Part shown: positions 1 to 6,913 of the stretch, piece by piece
Layout: each line of letters starts with the position of its first letter
Position numbering within the stretch: position 1 is the first letter of the stretch
Assembly (NCBI GenBank): GCA_963732095.1
Contig: CAVSZA010000014.1
Location: 186,001 to 250,000, forward strand
Direction of reading: 5' to 3'
DNA length: 64,000 nt
Origin: AP-15 sp963732095
GTDB taxonomy: Bacteria; Pseudomonadota; Alphaproteobacteria; ATCC43930; CGMCC-115725
Translations under genes and position numbers: made by a program
Notes under the pieces: model-generated
Seen by the model: only the letters and a program-made list of their open reading frames with translations
The model's database searches: none
Told to the model about the DNA's origin: nothing

Positions 1-907
1 AGGTCGAGGTGATATAAATGCCGTGCTGTGGGGCGTAATGCGCGAGCGGCGGCAATGGCTCATCCAGCAGAAAGCCGTAAACGTCATCCTCGATCAATAA
101 TACCCCGTGCCGTTGCGCCATCTCCGCCAAGGCTTGCCGCCGCGCCACCGGCATCGTGGCGGTGGTCGGGTTGTGCAATGTCGGCATTGTATACAGGGCG
201 CGCACCGGCGCGGCGCGGCAGACCACGTCGAGCGCATCGGGGACCAGCCCCTGCTCGTCCATCGCAATGGGGACCACCCGCAACTGCAGCAGCCTCGCCA
301 GCGCGCGCAGGCCGGGGTAGGTCAACGCCTCGGCCGCCAAGGTGTCGCCGGGCTGGGTCAAGGCGCTGATGACGCAGGCCATCGCGTGCTGACCGCCGGC
401 CGTCACCACTACCTGCTCGGGCGTTGTCACCAGCCCGCGACGCTCAAGGAAATTGGCTCCTGCGATGCGGTCGTCGCAGCGGCCGGCCGGCGCCTGATAA
501 TCGAGGAGAGCGGCGAGGTCGGGCTCGGCGGCCAGTGCCTGCAGCGCGGCCGCAATCGCCGCCCCCTCCCCGGCGGCGCTGGGCCGATTGATCGTGAGGT
601 CGATGAAATCAGGATCCGGCGTCTCGCCGAGGATGTCGCCGGGCATCATCGGAGCCACAACAGTCGAATGCCGTACATAGGTCCCGCGACCCACCTCGCC
701 GGCAATCAGGCCGCGCCGCTCGGCCTCTGCATAGGCGCGGCTCACCGTGCCGATCGTGACGCGCAGTTTCCACGCGAGATCACGCTGCGTCGGCAGCTGC
801 GTGCCGGCGGCCAGCCGGCCGCGCCCCACATCTTCCGCCAGGGCCTCGGCGATAGCCCGATAGCGCGGTCCATTGCGGCCCGATAGATCGGGCATCCAAT
901 TTGTCAT
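1..907 (-). CDS. MocR/PdxR-type regulator: GntR winged helix fused to aminotransferase fold (C-terminus off window)
   Basis: Reading the minus strand from the ATG at 907 gives an open frame to the window edge (about 302 residues). The first 75 or so residues are a GntR winged-helix domain (LPTQRDLAWKL, then a TIGTVSRAYAEAERRGLI recognition region). The rest is an aminotransferase class I fold with the family pattern MPTLHNPTTATMP and IEDDVYGFL, where the aspartate contacts the PLP pyridine nitrogen. The PLP lysine lies beyond the edge. MocR proteins use PLP or an amino acid ligand to control a neighbouring, usually divergent, gene. Inverted repeats surround and precede the start. It diverges from the DUF1127 gene and the phzF-like gene, which are possible targets (inference). 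Confidence 0.9.
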   Translation of the reverse strand, partial: MTNWMPDLSGRNGPRYRAIAEALAEDVGRGRLAAGTQLPTQRDLAWKLRVTIGTVSRAYAEAERRGLIAGEVGRGTYVRHSTVVAPMMPGDILGETPDPDFIDLTINRPSAAGEGAAIAAALQALAAEPDLAALLDYQAPAGRCDDRIAGANFLERRGLVTTPEQVVVTAGGQHAMACVISALTQPGDTLAAEALTYPGLRALARLLQLRVVPIAMDEQGLVPDALDVVCRAAPVRALYTMPTLHNPTTATMPVARRQALAEMAQRHGVLLIEDDVYGFLLDEPLPPLAHYAPQHGIYITST

Positions 908-946
908 GGTGACAAGTTTATGATTGACGAATCATTCCGAGTCAAT
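901..946. promoter_or_regulatory. Inverted repeats in the MocR-DUF1127 divergent region, candidate operator
   Basis: TTGTCA-tgg-TGACAA spans the MocR start codon (901-915). A second pair, ATTGAC (923-928) and GTCAAT (941-946), sits just upstream with a 12-base spacer. Repeated half-sites between a MocR gene and a divergent gene are the usual layout of an autoregulatory operator. Binding is inferred, not shown. Confidence 0.4.
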
Positions 947-983
947 TTGATTTAAGTCGGCCTGAAACGACGAGCTTAGACCT

Positions 984-1217
984 ATGGCATATCGAGATTG
1001 TATCGATACAAAAAGTCTCTTCCAGCTGCGTAATGTCCGCGGGCCCGCCGCTCCGCGCCGCTTTCTGTCGAACCTGCTGAGCCGGTTTCTGGGCTGGCGG
1101 GAACGGGCGCGGAGCCGACACTTGCTCCTGCAACTCGACGACCGCATGTTGCGCGATGTCGGATTGAGCCGTTCGGACGTCGATCGCGAGTGCGCCAAAC
1201 ATTTCTGGCAACCCTGA
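984..1217 (+). CDS. DUF1127 family small protein
   Basis: A 77-residue basic protein. Residues about 38-70 carry the DUF1127 pattern (R-x-R-H-L-L-x-L-D-D-x-M-L-R-D-V-G-L-S-R), an arginine-rich helix-turn segment common in short alphaproteobacterial proteins, some of which act in RNA turnover or phosphate/carbon regulation. The ATG at 984 is the only good start. The gene ends 7 bases before the phzF-like start, so the two are probably cotranscribed. Codons 5-10 overlap a perfect 14-bp palindrome (998-1011). The specific role here is unknown. Confidence 0.85.
   Translation: MAYRDCIDTKSLFQLRNVRGPAAPRRFLSNLLSRFLGWRERARSRHLLLQLDDRMLRDVGLSRSDVDRECAKHFWQP
998..1011. promoter_or_regulatory. Perfect palindrome TTGTATCGATACAA at the start of the DUF1127 gene
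   Basis: A 14-bp perfect palindrome lies 14 bases inside the coding start. It could be a regulator site or simply the codons for DCIDTK. No second copy was noticed in the window. Confidence 0.25.
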
Positions 1218-1224
1218 GGCCCCC

Positions 1225-2013
1225 ATGCGCATCCCGCTCTACCAAGTCGACGCGTTCACCAGCCGGCTGTTCGGCGGCAATCCCGCAGCGGTCTGCCCGC
1301 TCACCGAATGGCTCCCGGACGCGACGATGCAGGCGATCGCAGCCGAGAACAACCTCGCCGAGACCGCGTTCTTCGTGCCGCAGGGAGATGGCTACCTGCT
1401 GCGGTGGTTTACGCCGACCGTCGAGGTCGACCTGTGCGGTCACGCGACGCTCGCTTCGGGTTATGTGGTGACCCGGATTCTCGCGCCCGAGCGACGCTCG
1501 GTGACTTTCGACACGCTGAAGGCCGGGCCGCTGGAGGTGACCCGCGACGGCGAGTTGTTGGCCATGGACTTGCCGTCCTGGCCGCCGGAAGAGAAATCTG
1601 CCGATCCGCGAGTGCTTGCCGCGCTCGGCGCCTGGCCCGCCGAGAGCTTTGTCGCGCGCGGCCGCACTCTGGCGGTCTACGACCGCGCCGAAGACGTGGC
1701 GGCGCTGCGGCCCGACTTTGCCGCAATGCGCCGGGTCGAGGGCGCCGATGCGATCGCGACGGCCTCCGGCCGCGATGGCGTCGATTTCGTTTCGCGGTAT
1801 TTCGCGCCGAATTACGGAGTCGACGAGGACCCGGTCACCGGATCCGCCCATTGCGTGCTGACGCCCTATTGGGCGGCGCGGCTCGGCAAAGGGCAGCTGA
1901 CGGCGCGGCAGATCTCGGCCCGCGGCGGCGAGCTCACCTGCACCTTGCGCGGCGACCGCGTCACGATCGCCGGCCACGCGGTGCTCTATCTCGAAGGCGC
2001 GATCACTGTATAG
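1225..2013 (+). CDS. PhzF family isomerase/epimerase
   Basis: A 262-residue protein with the two-lobed diaminopimelate-epimerase-like fold of the PhzF family. The start reads MRIPLYQVDAFTSRLFGGNPAAV, and the catalytic glutamate is in NLAETAFF. LCGHATLAS and a second-lobe DEDPVTGSAHC motif complete the signature. PhzF proper isomerises dihydro-3-hydroxyanthranilate in phenazine synthesis. No other phz genes are here, so this is a family member with an unknown small-molecule substrate. It follows the DUF1127 gene by 7 bases and precedes an acetyltransferase by 19 bases, which suggests a three-gene operon under the divergent MocR regulator (inference). Confidence 0.92.
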   Translation: MRIPLYQVDAFTSRLFGGNPAAVCPLTEWLPDATMQAIAAENNLAETAFFVPQGDGYLLRWFTPTVEVDLCGHATLASGYVVTRILAPERRSVTFDTLKAGPLEVTRDGELLAMDLPSWPPEEKSADPRVLAALGAWPAESFVARGRTLAVYDRAEDVAALRPDFAAMRRVEGADAIATASGRDGVDFVSRYFAPNYGVDEDPVTGSAHCVLTPYWAARLGKGQLTARQISARGGELTCTLRGDRVTIAGHAVLYLEGAITV

Positions 2014-2032
2014 CGGCGGGAAGGGACCGGCC

Positions 2033-2752
2033 ATGGCCGAACACTTCAATGAATTGGGGCAGCCGATCGGGTTTCCTTTACCCCATTGGACGGCGTGCCC
2101 GCGCCCGCCGCGCAGCGCAATGGAAGGCCGCTATTGCATTGTCGAGCCGGTCGACCCGGCGCGCCACGCCGCCGATCTCCACGCGGCCAATTCGCTGGAC
2201 CGGGAGGGACGCAACTGGACCTACCTGCCCTACGGGCCCTTCGACCGGCTCGAGGATTATCGCGCCTGGCTCGACCGCGCATCTGCCGGTGACGACCCGC
2301 TGTTTCACGTCATCATCGAGCGCCAGAGCGGCCGCGCCGTCGGCGTCGCCAGCTACATGCGCATCGATCCCCCGGCTGGTGTCATCGAGGTTGGCGGCAT
2401 CAATTACGCGCCGCCCTTGCAGCGCACCCCGGCGGCGACCGAAGCGATGTACCTGATGATGCGCCGCGTCTTCGACGAATTGGGCTATCGCCGCTACGAA
2501 TGGAAATGCGACGCGCTCAACGCGCCGTCCCGCGCCGCCGCGCAGCGCCTCGGTTTCCAATACGAAGGCATGTTCCGCCAAGCCACCGTCTACAAGGCCC
2601 GCAACCGCGACACCTGCTGGTTCTCGATCCTCGACAGCGAATGGCCGGCCCTCAAACATGGATTCGAACGCTGGCTCGACCCCGCCAATTTCGATGCCCA
2701 GGGGCGCCAGAAGCGGAATCTGGCAACCTGCACCGAACCCCCGCGGGGCTGA
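2033..2752 (+). CDS. GNAT acetyltransferase, RimJ/RimL type
   Basis: A 239-residue cytosolic protein of the GNAT superfamily. The N-terminal 30 residues (LGQPIGFPLPHW) match the long form found in alphaproteobacteria. The acetyl-CoA region includes a beta-4 strand (GVASYMRIDPPAGVIEVGGI) and the C-terminal core with R-Y-E-W-K-C-D and N-A-P-S-R-A-A-A-Q-R-L-G-F, typical of RimJ/RimL-like enzymes. The acceptor (amino group of a protein or small molecule) cannot be told from sequence. It probably belongs to the operon with the phzF-like gene. Confidence 0.88.
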   Translation: MAEHFNELGQPIGFPLPHWTACPRPPRSAMEGRYCIVEPVDPARHAADLHAANSLDREGRNWTYLPYGPFDRLEDYRAWLDRASAGDDPLFHVIIERQSGRAVGVASYMRIDPPAGVIEVGGINYAPPLQRTPAATEAMYLMMRRVFDELGYRRYEWKCDALNAPSRAAAQRLGFQYEGMFRQATVYKARNRDTCWFSILDSEWPALKHGFERWLDPANFDAQGRQKRNLATCTEPPRG

Positions 2753-2816
2753 CTGCACTCGCGGAGCCGGTCAGTGCATGGCATCATTGCCGGCACGAGC
2801 TTGCCAGGAGGCAGCC

Positions 2817-2888
2817 ATGAATATGACGCTCAAAGAGCTGGGTGCGCTGGAGCCCTTCGTGCGGGCAGTCTTGAAACTCGCGCTCTAG
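2817..2888 (+). CDS. Possible 23-residue peptide with strong ribosome binding site
   Basis: An ATG at 2817 is preceded, 5 bases away, by a perfect AGGAGG (2806-2811) and opens a 24-codon frame ending at 2888. The product is a short helix-prone peptide (MNMTLKELGALEPF...). No family is recognised. It lies in the 290-base gap after the acetyltransferase gene and may be a leader peptide, a remnant of a longer gene or chance. Confidence 0.25.
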   Translation: MNMTLKELGALEPFVRAVLKLAL

Positions 2889-3043
2889 CAGCGAGGATCT
2901 GAAAGTCCAATTTCGACCCTTTGCCGACATTGGCCCGGCGTATCGAGATCCTCGAACGACCCGACTTTCTAGAAGGGCGCAATGCGACAAAGACCGGTTC
3001 CCACCGGCCCTTGCCACCCACAAAATGTAGATTTACGAACTGA

Positions 3044-3208
3044 TCAGCGCGACGGCGGCGATTGCCGAGCGGCGCGATGCGCTTCGATCAGGTCACGAAT
3101 AGTCCCTGTGCCGAGAACGAGCCTTTCACCGGCAGCAATCTCGCGCTCGGTAAGAGGCCGTTTCGACTCTTCCAGAACATGCTTGAGGATAGGCGGTAAC
3201 TTCGACAC
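3044..3208 (-). CDS. Small hypothetical protein, 54 residues
   Basis: A GTG start at 3208 follows a GGATGA-like ribosome site and opens a 55-codon frame: MSKLPPILKHVLEESK, then RPLTEREIAAGERLVLG and a basic end. The protein is hydrophilic, probably all-helical and cytosolic. It runs in the same direction as, and 105 bases downstream of, the 190-residue gene at 3314-3886, so the two may form a unit. No family is recognised. The opposite strand is also open here, so this could be a chance frame. Confidence 0.4.
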   Translation of the reverse strand: MSKLPPILKHVLEESKRPLTEREIAAGERLVLGTGTIRDLIEAHRAARQSPPSR

Positions 3209-3313
3209 GATTTCATCCTTTGATGGATGACAGGGGAGCTACGACCACGATGGGAGTTCTACCCCGCACCCTATTATAAATGGACGTGATGTGAGGCTTC
3301 AAGGCACGGTATT

Positions 3314-3886
3314 TCAACCCAGCTGCAATAGATCGCGGGCCGTCTCTTTAAGCGGGCTGGCGTGGTTGAATAGCCGTTCGGCCTTCTGCTTTGTGCGTCC
3401 GGAAGCGTCAACCCACACATAAACATCAATTTCGGGAATGCCGTCTCGAACCGGCGTCCCGACCTGGCCGATACCGGCTATCTCGCCGGTTATTGCTTGC
3501 GAAAAGTCATCGTACAATGACATCGTGTCGTGATTCACCAACAGCAAAATATTGGGAACCGAATGACCGGGGTTGACGGCAGTAAATTGCACTGCTGCCT
3601 TCGTTGCGGCTCTGGCGATGCACCGGGCTTGGCGATAATCGTTCCCGTAGCCTGTCTCGATGATGCCGCTCCCTCCCTCTTTGATGGTGTCCTCTACACG
3701 CCCGACGAATACATCTTGCGGCGACTTCAATTCGCAAAAAGCTATCACATCGCCGCCTTGGAGGATTTTGACATCGGGGGTTTTGGTAATCGCTTCTGGT
3801 ATCCGCTCTGTCTTCAACCCACGCTCCGCAAAGAACTGTTCGACCAATTGGAGGTCGCTTTCCTCTTGAGTCTGACCTATTGCCAT
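3314..3886 (-). CDS. Hypothetical protein with a PD-(D/E)xK-like motif
   Basis: The frame is open from 4141, but the internal ATG at 3886 is chosen. It has a GAGG ribosome site, and the protein-like composition begins there (MAIGQTQEESDLQLVEQFF). The product is 190 residues. Residues about 30-53 read TPDVKILQGGDVIAFCELKS, a hydrophobic strand with D...E-L-K spacing like the core of PD-(D/E)xK nucleases. A later strand (VPNILLLVNHDT) would fit the same fold. The nuclease call is inference from one motif. The gene lies at the edge of a low-GC island next to a recombinase remnant, which suggests acquisition by transfer. Confidence 0.6.
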   Translation of the reverse strand: MAIGQTQEESDLQLVEQFFAERGLKTERIPEAITKTPDVKILQGGDVIAFCELKSPQDVFVGRVEDTIKEGGSGIIETGYGNDYRQARCIARAATKAAVQFTAVNPGHSVPNILLLVNHDTMSLYDDFSQAITGEIAGIGQVGTPVRDGIPEIDVYVWVDASGRTKQKAERLFNHASPLKETARDLLQLG

Positions 3887-3939
3887 ATACGCCTCGGAAG
3901 CATAATTGTACGGCGAGGTGGTGTGGAACGTGCCAGCTG

Positions 3940-4236
3940 TCAAGGGTGGATGTTCGCCTGACGCGGATCGACCGGCTGGCGCGCAGTACCTTCGACCTGT
4001 TCGGCATCGGAGGGCCTCGCCGATTTTGGAGCGCGACCTAATCCGCACCCGCACCGCCGAGGGCGGCAGCCGGGCCAAGGCTCGAGGGCAGCACAAGGGC
4101 CGACCCCCGGCACTCACTCCGGCGCAACAGAAAGAGGCCACTCAGACGCCGCGCGCAGGGCGCTACGTTGCAGTAATTGGCGGACAGCTAGGACCACAGC
4201 ATATCCACCATGCGCCGCGCTACCCGCGCCGCCTGA
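3940..4236 (+). pseudogene. Wrecked serine recombinase/resolvase remnant
   Basis: Pieces of a Tn3/Hin-type resolvase can be read in three frames. VRLTRIDRLARSTFDLFGI comes first, then GGLADF/ERDLIRTRTAEG..SRAK..GQHKGRPPALTPAQQKEAT, then RRRAQGATLQ*LADS*D.SISTMRRATRAA, where asterisks are stops. About 30 residues between the FDLFGI and GGLADF segments are missing, and at least two frameshifts and two stop codons are present. Serine recombinases use an N-terminal serine for strand exchange; that part is absent. The remnant marks an old mobile-element event between two orphan genes. Confidence 0.8.
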
Positions 4237-4258
4237 CTAAACCGCAGGATTTTGCCTA

Positions 4259-4999
4259 ATGACAACCTCAATCAGAGAGAACTCTTTGGATCGGTTTTTA
4301 GAAGTATTGCCCAAAAACCAACTCGCTAATCGCGCACGATTTCCCGGTCAGTACCAAATAATTCAACGGGTCGATCAGTGCTTTGTAACAGCGGGGAAGC
4401 ATCTCTCACATCTAAAACCGGTGCTTGTCGGCCCGCTCTTTTTGAGGTCCCAATATGCCTACAAAACTGCAGCGGGTATGACCTTGGCAGGCCAAGTTGC
4501 CGAGTCATTTGTTATGACCCGCTCCTGCCTAGAATATGCAGGCTATGCCCTGGCGATTTTTGCCGACCAGCGCCCTGAAGGCGCACCGAGCCGCGAGGAA
4601 GTGTTTGTAAATCGAAACGTCGATAAGGAGAGTTTGAAGGCTCAAAAGGCCGAATTTCAGGTGAGCAGGATTCGCGCCATCATCTTAAATTATGATCAAA
4701 AGCTTGCTGCGAATTTCAAGCTGCTCTACGACTGCAGCATTGAGTATGGCGGCCATCCGAACCCATATGGCGTGCTGACCGCGATGAAGATGGAGACGAA
4801 AGACGACCAACTGACCTCGATAACTACACTCGCCCTCACCGATGATCCAACGACCACGCTGTTCGCGCTAATGAATGTTGCGCAGGTTGGGTTGACCTCA
4901 TTATGTATTTTTCAAATTATGTGCGAGGCGAAGTTCGAGTTGCTCGGCATTCGAGCAGAAGTAGATGCATTGAAAAGGACAGGACTTTTCCCAGGGTAG
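4259..4999 (+). CDS. Hypothetical protein, 246 residues (island)
   Basis: The ATG at 4259 opens an intact 246-residue frame with lower GC and more AT-ending codons than the flanking chromosome. The protein looks helical and soluble, with a hydrophobic stretch near residues 95-110 (SCLEYAGYALAIFA) and another near 205-220. No family is recognised. It directly follows the recombinase remnant and precedes another small orphan gene, so it is probably island cargo. Confidence 0.65.
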   Translation: MTTSIRENSLDRFLEVLPKNQLANRARFPGQYQIIQRVDQCFVTAGKHLSHLKPVLVGPLFLRSQYAYKTAAGMTLAGQVAESFVMTRSCLEYAGYALAIFADQRPEGAPSREEVFVNRNVDKESLKAQKAEFQVSRIRAIILNYDQKLAANFKLLYDCSIEYGGHPNPYGVLTAMKMETKDDQLTSITTLALTDDPTTTLFALMNVAQVGLTSLCIFQIMCEAKFELLGIRAEVDALKRTGLFPG

Positions 5000-5030
5000 C
5001 GAAGGCGATAGGCGGTCGGAAACAGGGACA

Positions 5031-5324
5031 ATGGAATTCCAAGAGGCTCTTGAAGACATCGAAATTGCATTCCGGCAATTGGAGTTTGCAATCAAGCTGC
5101 TTTCATTTTGTGAGCTTAGCAGCATTAACCCCGCAGATTTTGATACAGATCACGTAGTGTTGCTTGAAGGCGGGAACCTCCACTTTCCAACCGGCCAGTT
5201 CAGCGATCAGGATAGCCTCAACCGGCGGCAAGCATCTCTGTGTTGCTTGCATTTAGTGCATCTGTACTTGGCAGCGGCGGGCATGCGATACCAGTTCTCG
5301 TATCCGCCTAGCTGGTCGATGTGA
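5031..5324 (+). pseudogene. Hypothetical protein, apparently frameshifted near 5224
   Basis: The frame from 5031 gives 97 residues. The first 64 (MEFQEALEDIEIAF... to SDQDSLNR) are protein-like. After that the annotated frame turns cysteine- and histidine-rich. The neighbouring frame instead reads AASISVLLAFSASVLGSGG, a regular hydrophobic helix that fits as the continuation. A one-base loss near 5224 would explain this. The product is unknown. Calling it a broken gene rests on this frame argument and not on a database match. Confidence 0.45.
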
Positions 5325-5872
5325 AACCTCTGACCGTGCATCGCCTGTAAATCGAGCGATATTTGGGTCTCGCCGAGATCAACGGTTATGCATCGGATAT
5401 TTCTCAGTAGAACACCCGGCCCGGTTTCTTCCTGAAAAGGTGGGATTTCCCACCGCCGGCGGTGTTGTCTGGTTCGAGGGAACGGATACGGTAGCGCGAC
5501 AGGATGCATTCTCCCGCGTTCCATCCTTCCTCGCGCGCTTCCTGATGAACTGAGCTAACCGTTGGAAACGTCATGAAAAACCGGTTCGCTGGAACTGAGG
5601 GCTTGACAGTGATCGCGGCGCGCTACGTGCGGGGGCTTACTTCGCCCTCGGATCGCGTAACAGATAACCAGATAACCTATTGAAATATCACCAATACGGG
5701 TCTGCGTACACCGTACTTTATGTGTCGCCTCCGGCACTCCGAACCGCTGCGGAACGTCAGCTATCCACCCGTAGCTGCCCTTTGAGGCGAGCGGAGTACG
5801 AGGTTTCCCTTTGTTCGCCCTCGGCAGGGAGCGATATGAAGTTCGTCGAGACGGGTCAAGAGCCGACTGCGT
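5325..5872. other. Gene-free island stretch with overlapping palindromes
   Basis: No convincing gene is seen in 548 bases. GGTGGGA-tt-TCCCACC (5439-5454) overlaps the perfect 14-bp palindrome CACCGCCGGCGGTG (5451-5464), so two alternative hairpins share bases. A D-arm-like string on the minus strand near 5545 is not part of a full tRNA. Confidence 0.4.
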
Positions 5873-6106
5873 TTTGAATCCGCGACGGGGTGGCGGGCCC
5901 CTGAGATCGGTAGCGCCGAAAGGCGCAAGCGCATCTGTAATGACGTTGACCCGATGGCGGGGAAGGCGGCGATGGCGCCGGCTTCGGCCACAGCCTTTTA
6001 CGCCGAGTGGATTGGTCGTGCAGCGGGTGCCGTTGAAGCTGAGGTCGAGGGAGGGAAGTCATCGGCGCGGGGCATCGCGTAATCCCTAAACGAGCCGGCG
6101 ACATTC
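5873..6106 (-). pseudogene. Decayed copy of the 3' end of the molybdoenzyme gene at 6914-9202
   Basis: About 230 bases here match, in the same orientation, the last 230 bases of the large-subunit gene (about 6937-7160). They include a long exact core around 5970-6000 and the region coding for the motif FNGTRCTTNPLG near its C-terminus. Substitutions and small indels destroy the frame, so it is a non-coding relic. The two copies flank the toxin-antitoxin pair, as expected if an element inserted at the 3' end of the gene and regenerated it, or if a whole duplicate decayed. Confidence 0.8.
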
Positions 6107-6159
6107 CGCTAGCGAGATGGGCCCACAACGCCGAAGACCTTGTCGTCGGCGGCAGATTT

Positions 6160-6579
6160 TCACGCGGTTGGTACCAAAGTCACTCCCACGTGGTTGGCCG
6201 CCCGCGCCAAATCGTTATCCTTGGTAGCAAGTGGGACGCCGCGGCGCATTGCAAGTTCGAGATAGCTGGCGTCGTAAGCGCTCAACTGTTGGCGGCAACT
6301 CAACTCAAGCACAGAGCTCAGGGCGAAGTTGGGGGTCCGCTCGTCGATCACGATTGGAAGGCCGTCGATCAAGGCGATGAATTCGCTCGCCCGCGCCGGA
6401 GTGATGCGTCCTTTCCGCTCGCCCATCGCGAGAGCATTGGCCAGTTCCAAATGCCATAAAGAGGGAACCTCGGCGCGCTCGTCCTCGAACCGGTCCAACA
6501 GTGTGCGAGTTGCCTGCGTGGCCTCGTCGTCAAAGCACCAGGCAAGTGCGACGGAGGCGTCAATGACGAAGCCGCTCAC
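6160..6579 (-). CDS. vapC: VapC-type PIN-domain toxin
   Basis: A 139-residue PIN-domain ribonuclease. The metal-binding acidic residues are visible: Asp near residue 7 (VIDASVALAW), Glu near 45 (HLELANAL), Asp near 103 (SAYDASYLELA) and Asp near 121 (ATKDNDLARAA). VapC toxins cleave tRNA or rRNA and are neutralised by their antitoxin. Its ATG overlaps the antitoxin stop by 4 bases, the usual coupling. The pair lies between two copies of the molybdoenzyme gene end, so it arrived with, or stabilises, the inserted segment (inference). Confidence 0.92.
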   Translation of the reverse strand: MSGFVIDASVALAWCFDDEATQATRTLLDRFEDERAEVPSLWHLELANALAMGERKGRITPARASEFIALIDGLPIVIDERTPNFALSSVLELSCRQQLSAYDASYLELAMRRGVPLATKDNDLARAANHVGVTLVPTA

Positions 6580-6815
6580 CGGCGGCCTTCCTCGATCAAG
6601 TCCTTCACTTTCAGACCACCGAGAGTCTGGCCTCGGCTGAACTGCTTCAGCTTGGCAATGGTCTCGCGGATCTGCCGCGAACTGGTGGGCTTCACGGGAA
6701 CCAACCGAGCAATCGGGGTGCCGTGACGCGTGATTGTGATTTGCTCGCCGGATGCCACCCGGTCGAGAAGCTGGGTCAGGTGTGTCTTGGCCTCGAAGGT
6801 GCCTACCGTGTCCAT
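6576..6815 (-). CDS. vapB: Antitoxin, Phd/YefM family
   Basis: A 79-residue antitoxin with the Phd/YefM N-terminal DNA-binding fold (VGTFEAKTHLTQLLDRVASGE, then ITITRHGTPIARLVP). The C-terminal helix (LKQFSRGQTLGGLKVKDLIEEGRR) should wrap the toxin. It is the first gene of the two-gene unit and probably represses its own promoter together with the toxin. Two ACTAGT hexamers lie 9-25 bases upstream of its ATG. Confidence 0.9.
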   Translation of the reverse strand: MDTVGTFEAKTHLTQLLDRVASGEQITITRHGTPIARLVPVKPTSSRQIRETIAKLKQFSRGQTLGGLKVKDLIEEGRR

Positions 6816-6823
6816 TTTCGCCT

Positions 6824-6840
6824 ACTAGTTTGACACTAGT
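6824..6840. promoter_or_regulatory. Twin ACTAGT sites, candidate antitoxin operator
   Basis: The palindromic hexamer ACTAGT occurs at 6824-6829 and 6835-6840. The centres are 11 bp apart (one helical turn), just upstream of the antitoxin start. This fits cooperative binding of a Phd-type dimer pair. Confidence 0.55.
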
Positions 6841-6913
6841 TGATATCGGCCGACGGGCCGTCTATTTCAAGGCGTCTGCCTACCCAGATCCCGGATCAGG
6901 CGCGCAATGAGGG

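Noticed and set aside
2982..3230. Plus-strand open frame of 82 codons
   Set aside because: Low-complexity, cysteine/arginine-rich translation without ribosome site; the minus-strand 54-residue frame is more protein-like.
5535..5580. tRNA-like D-arm string (TTAGCTCAGTT) on the minus strand
   Set aside because: No acceptor stem, anticodon arm or TTCGA arm in register could be built around it.
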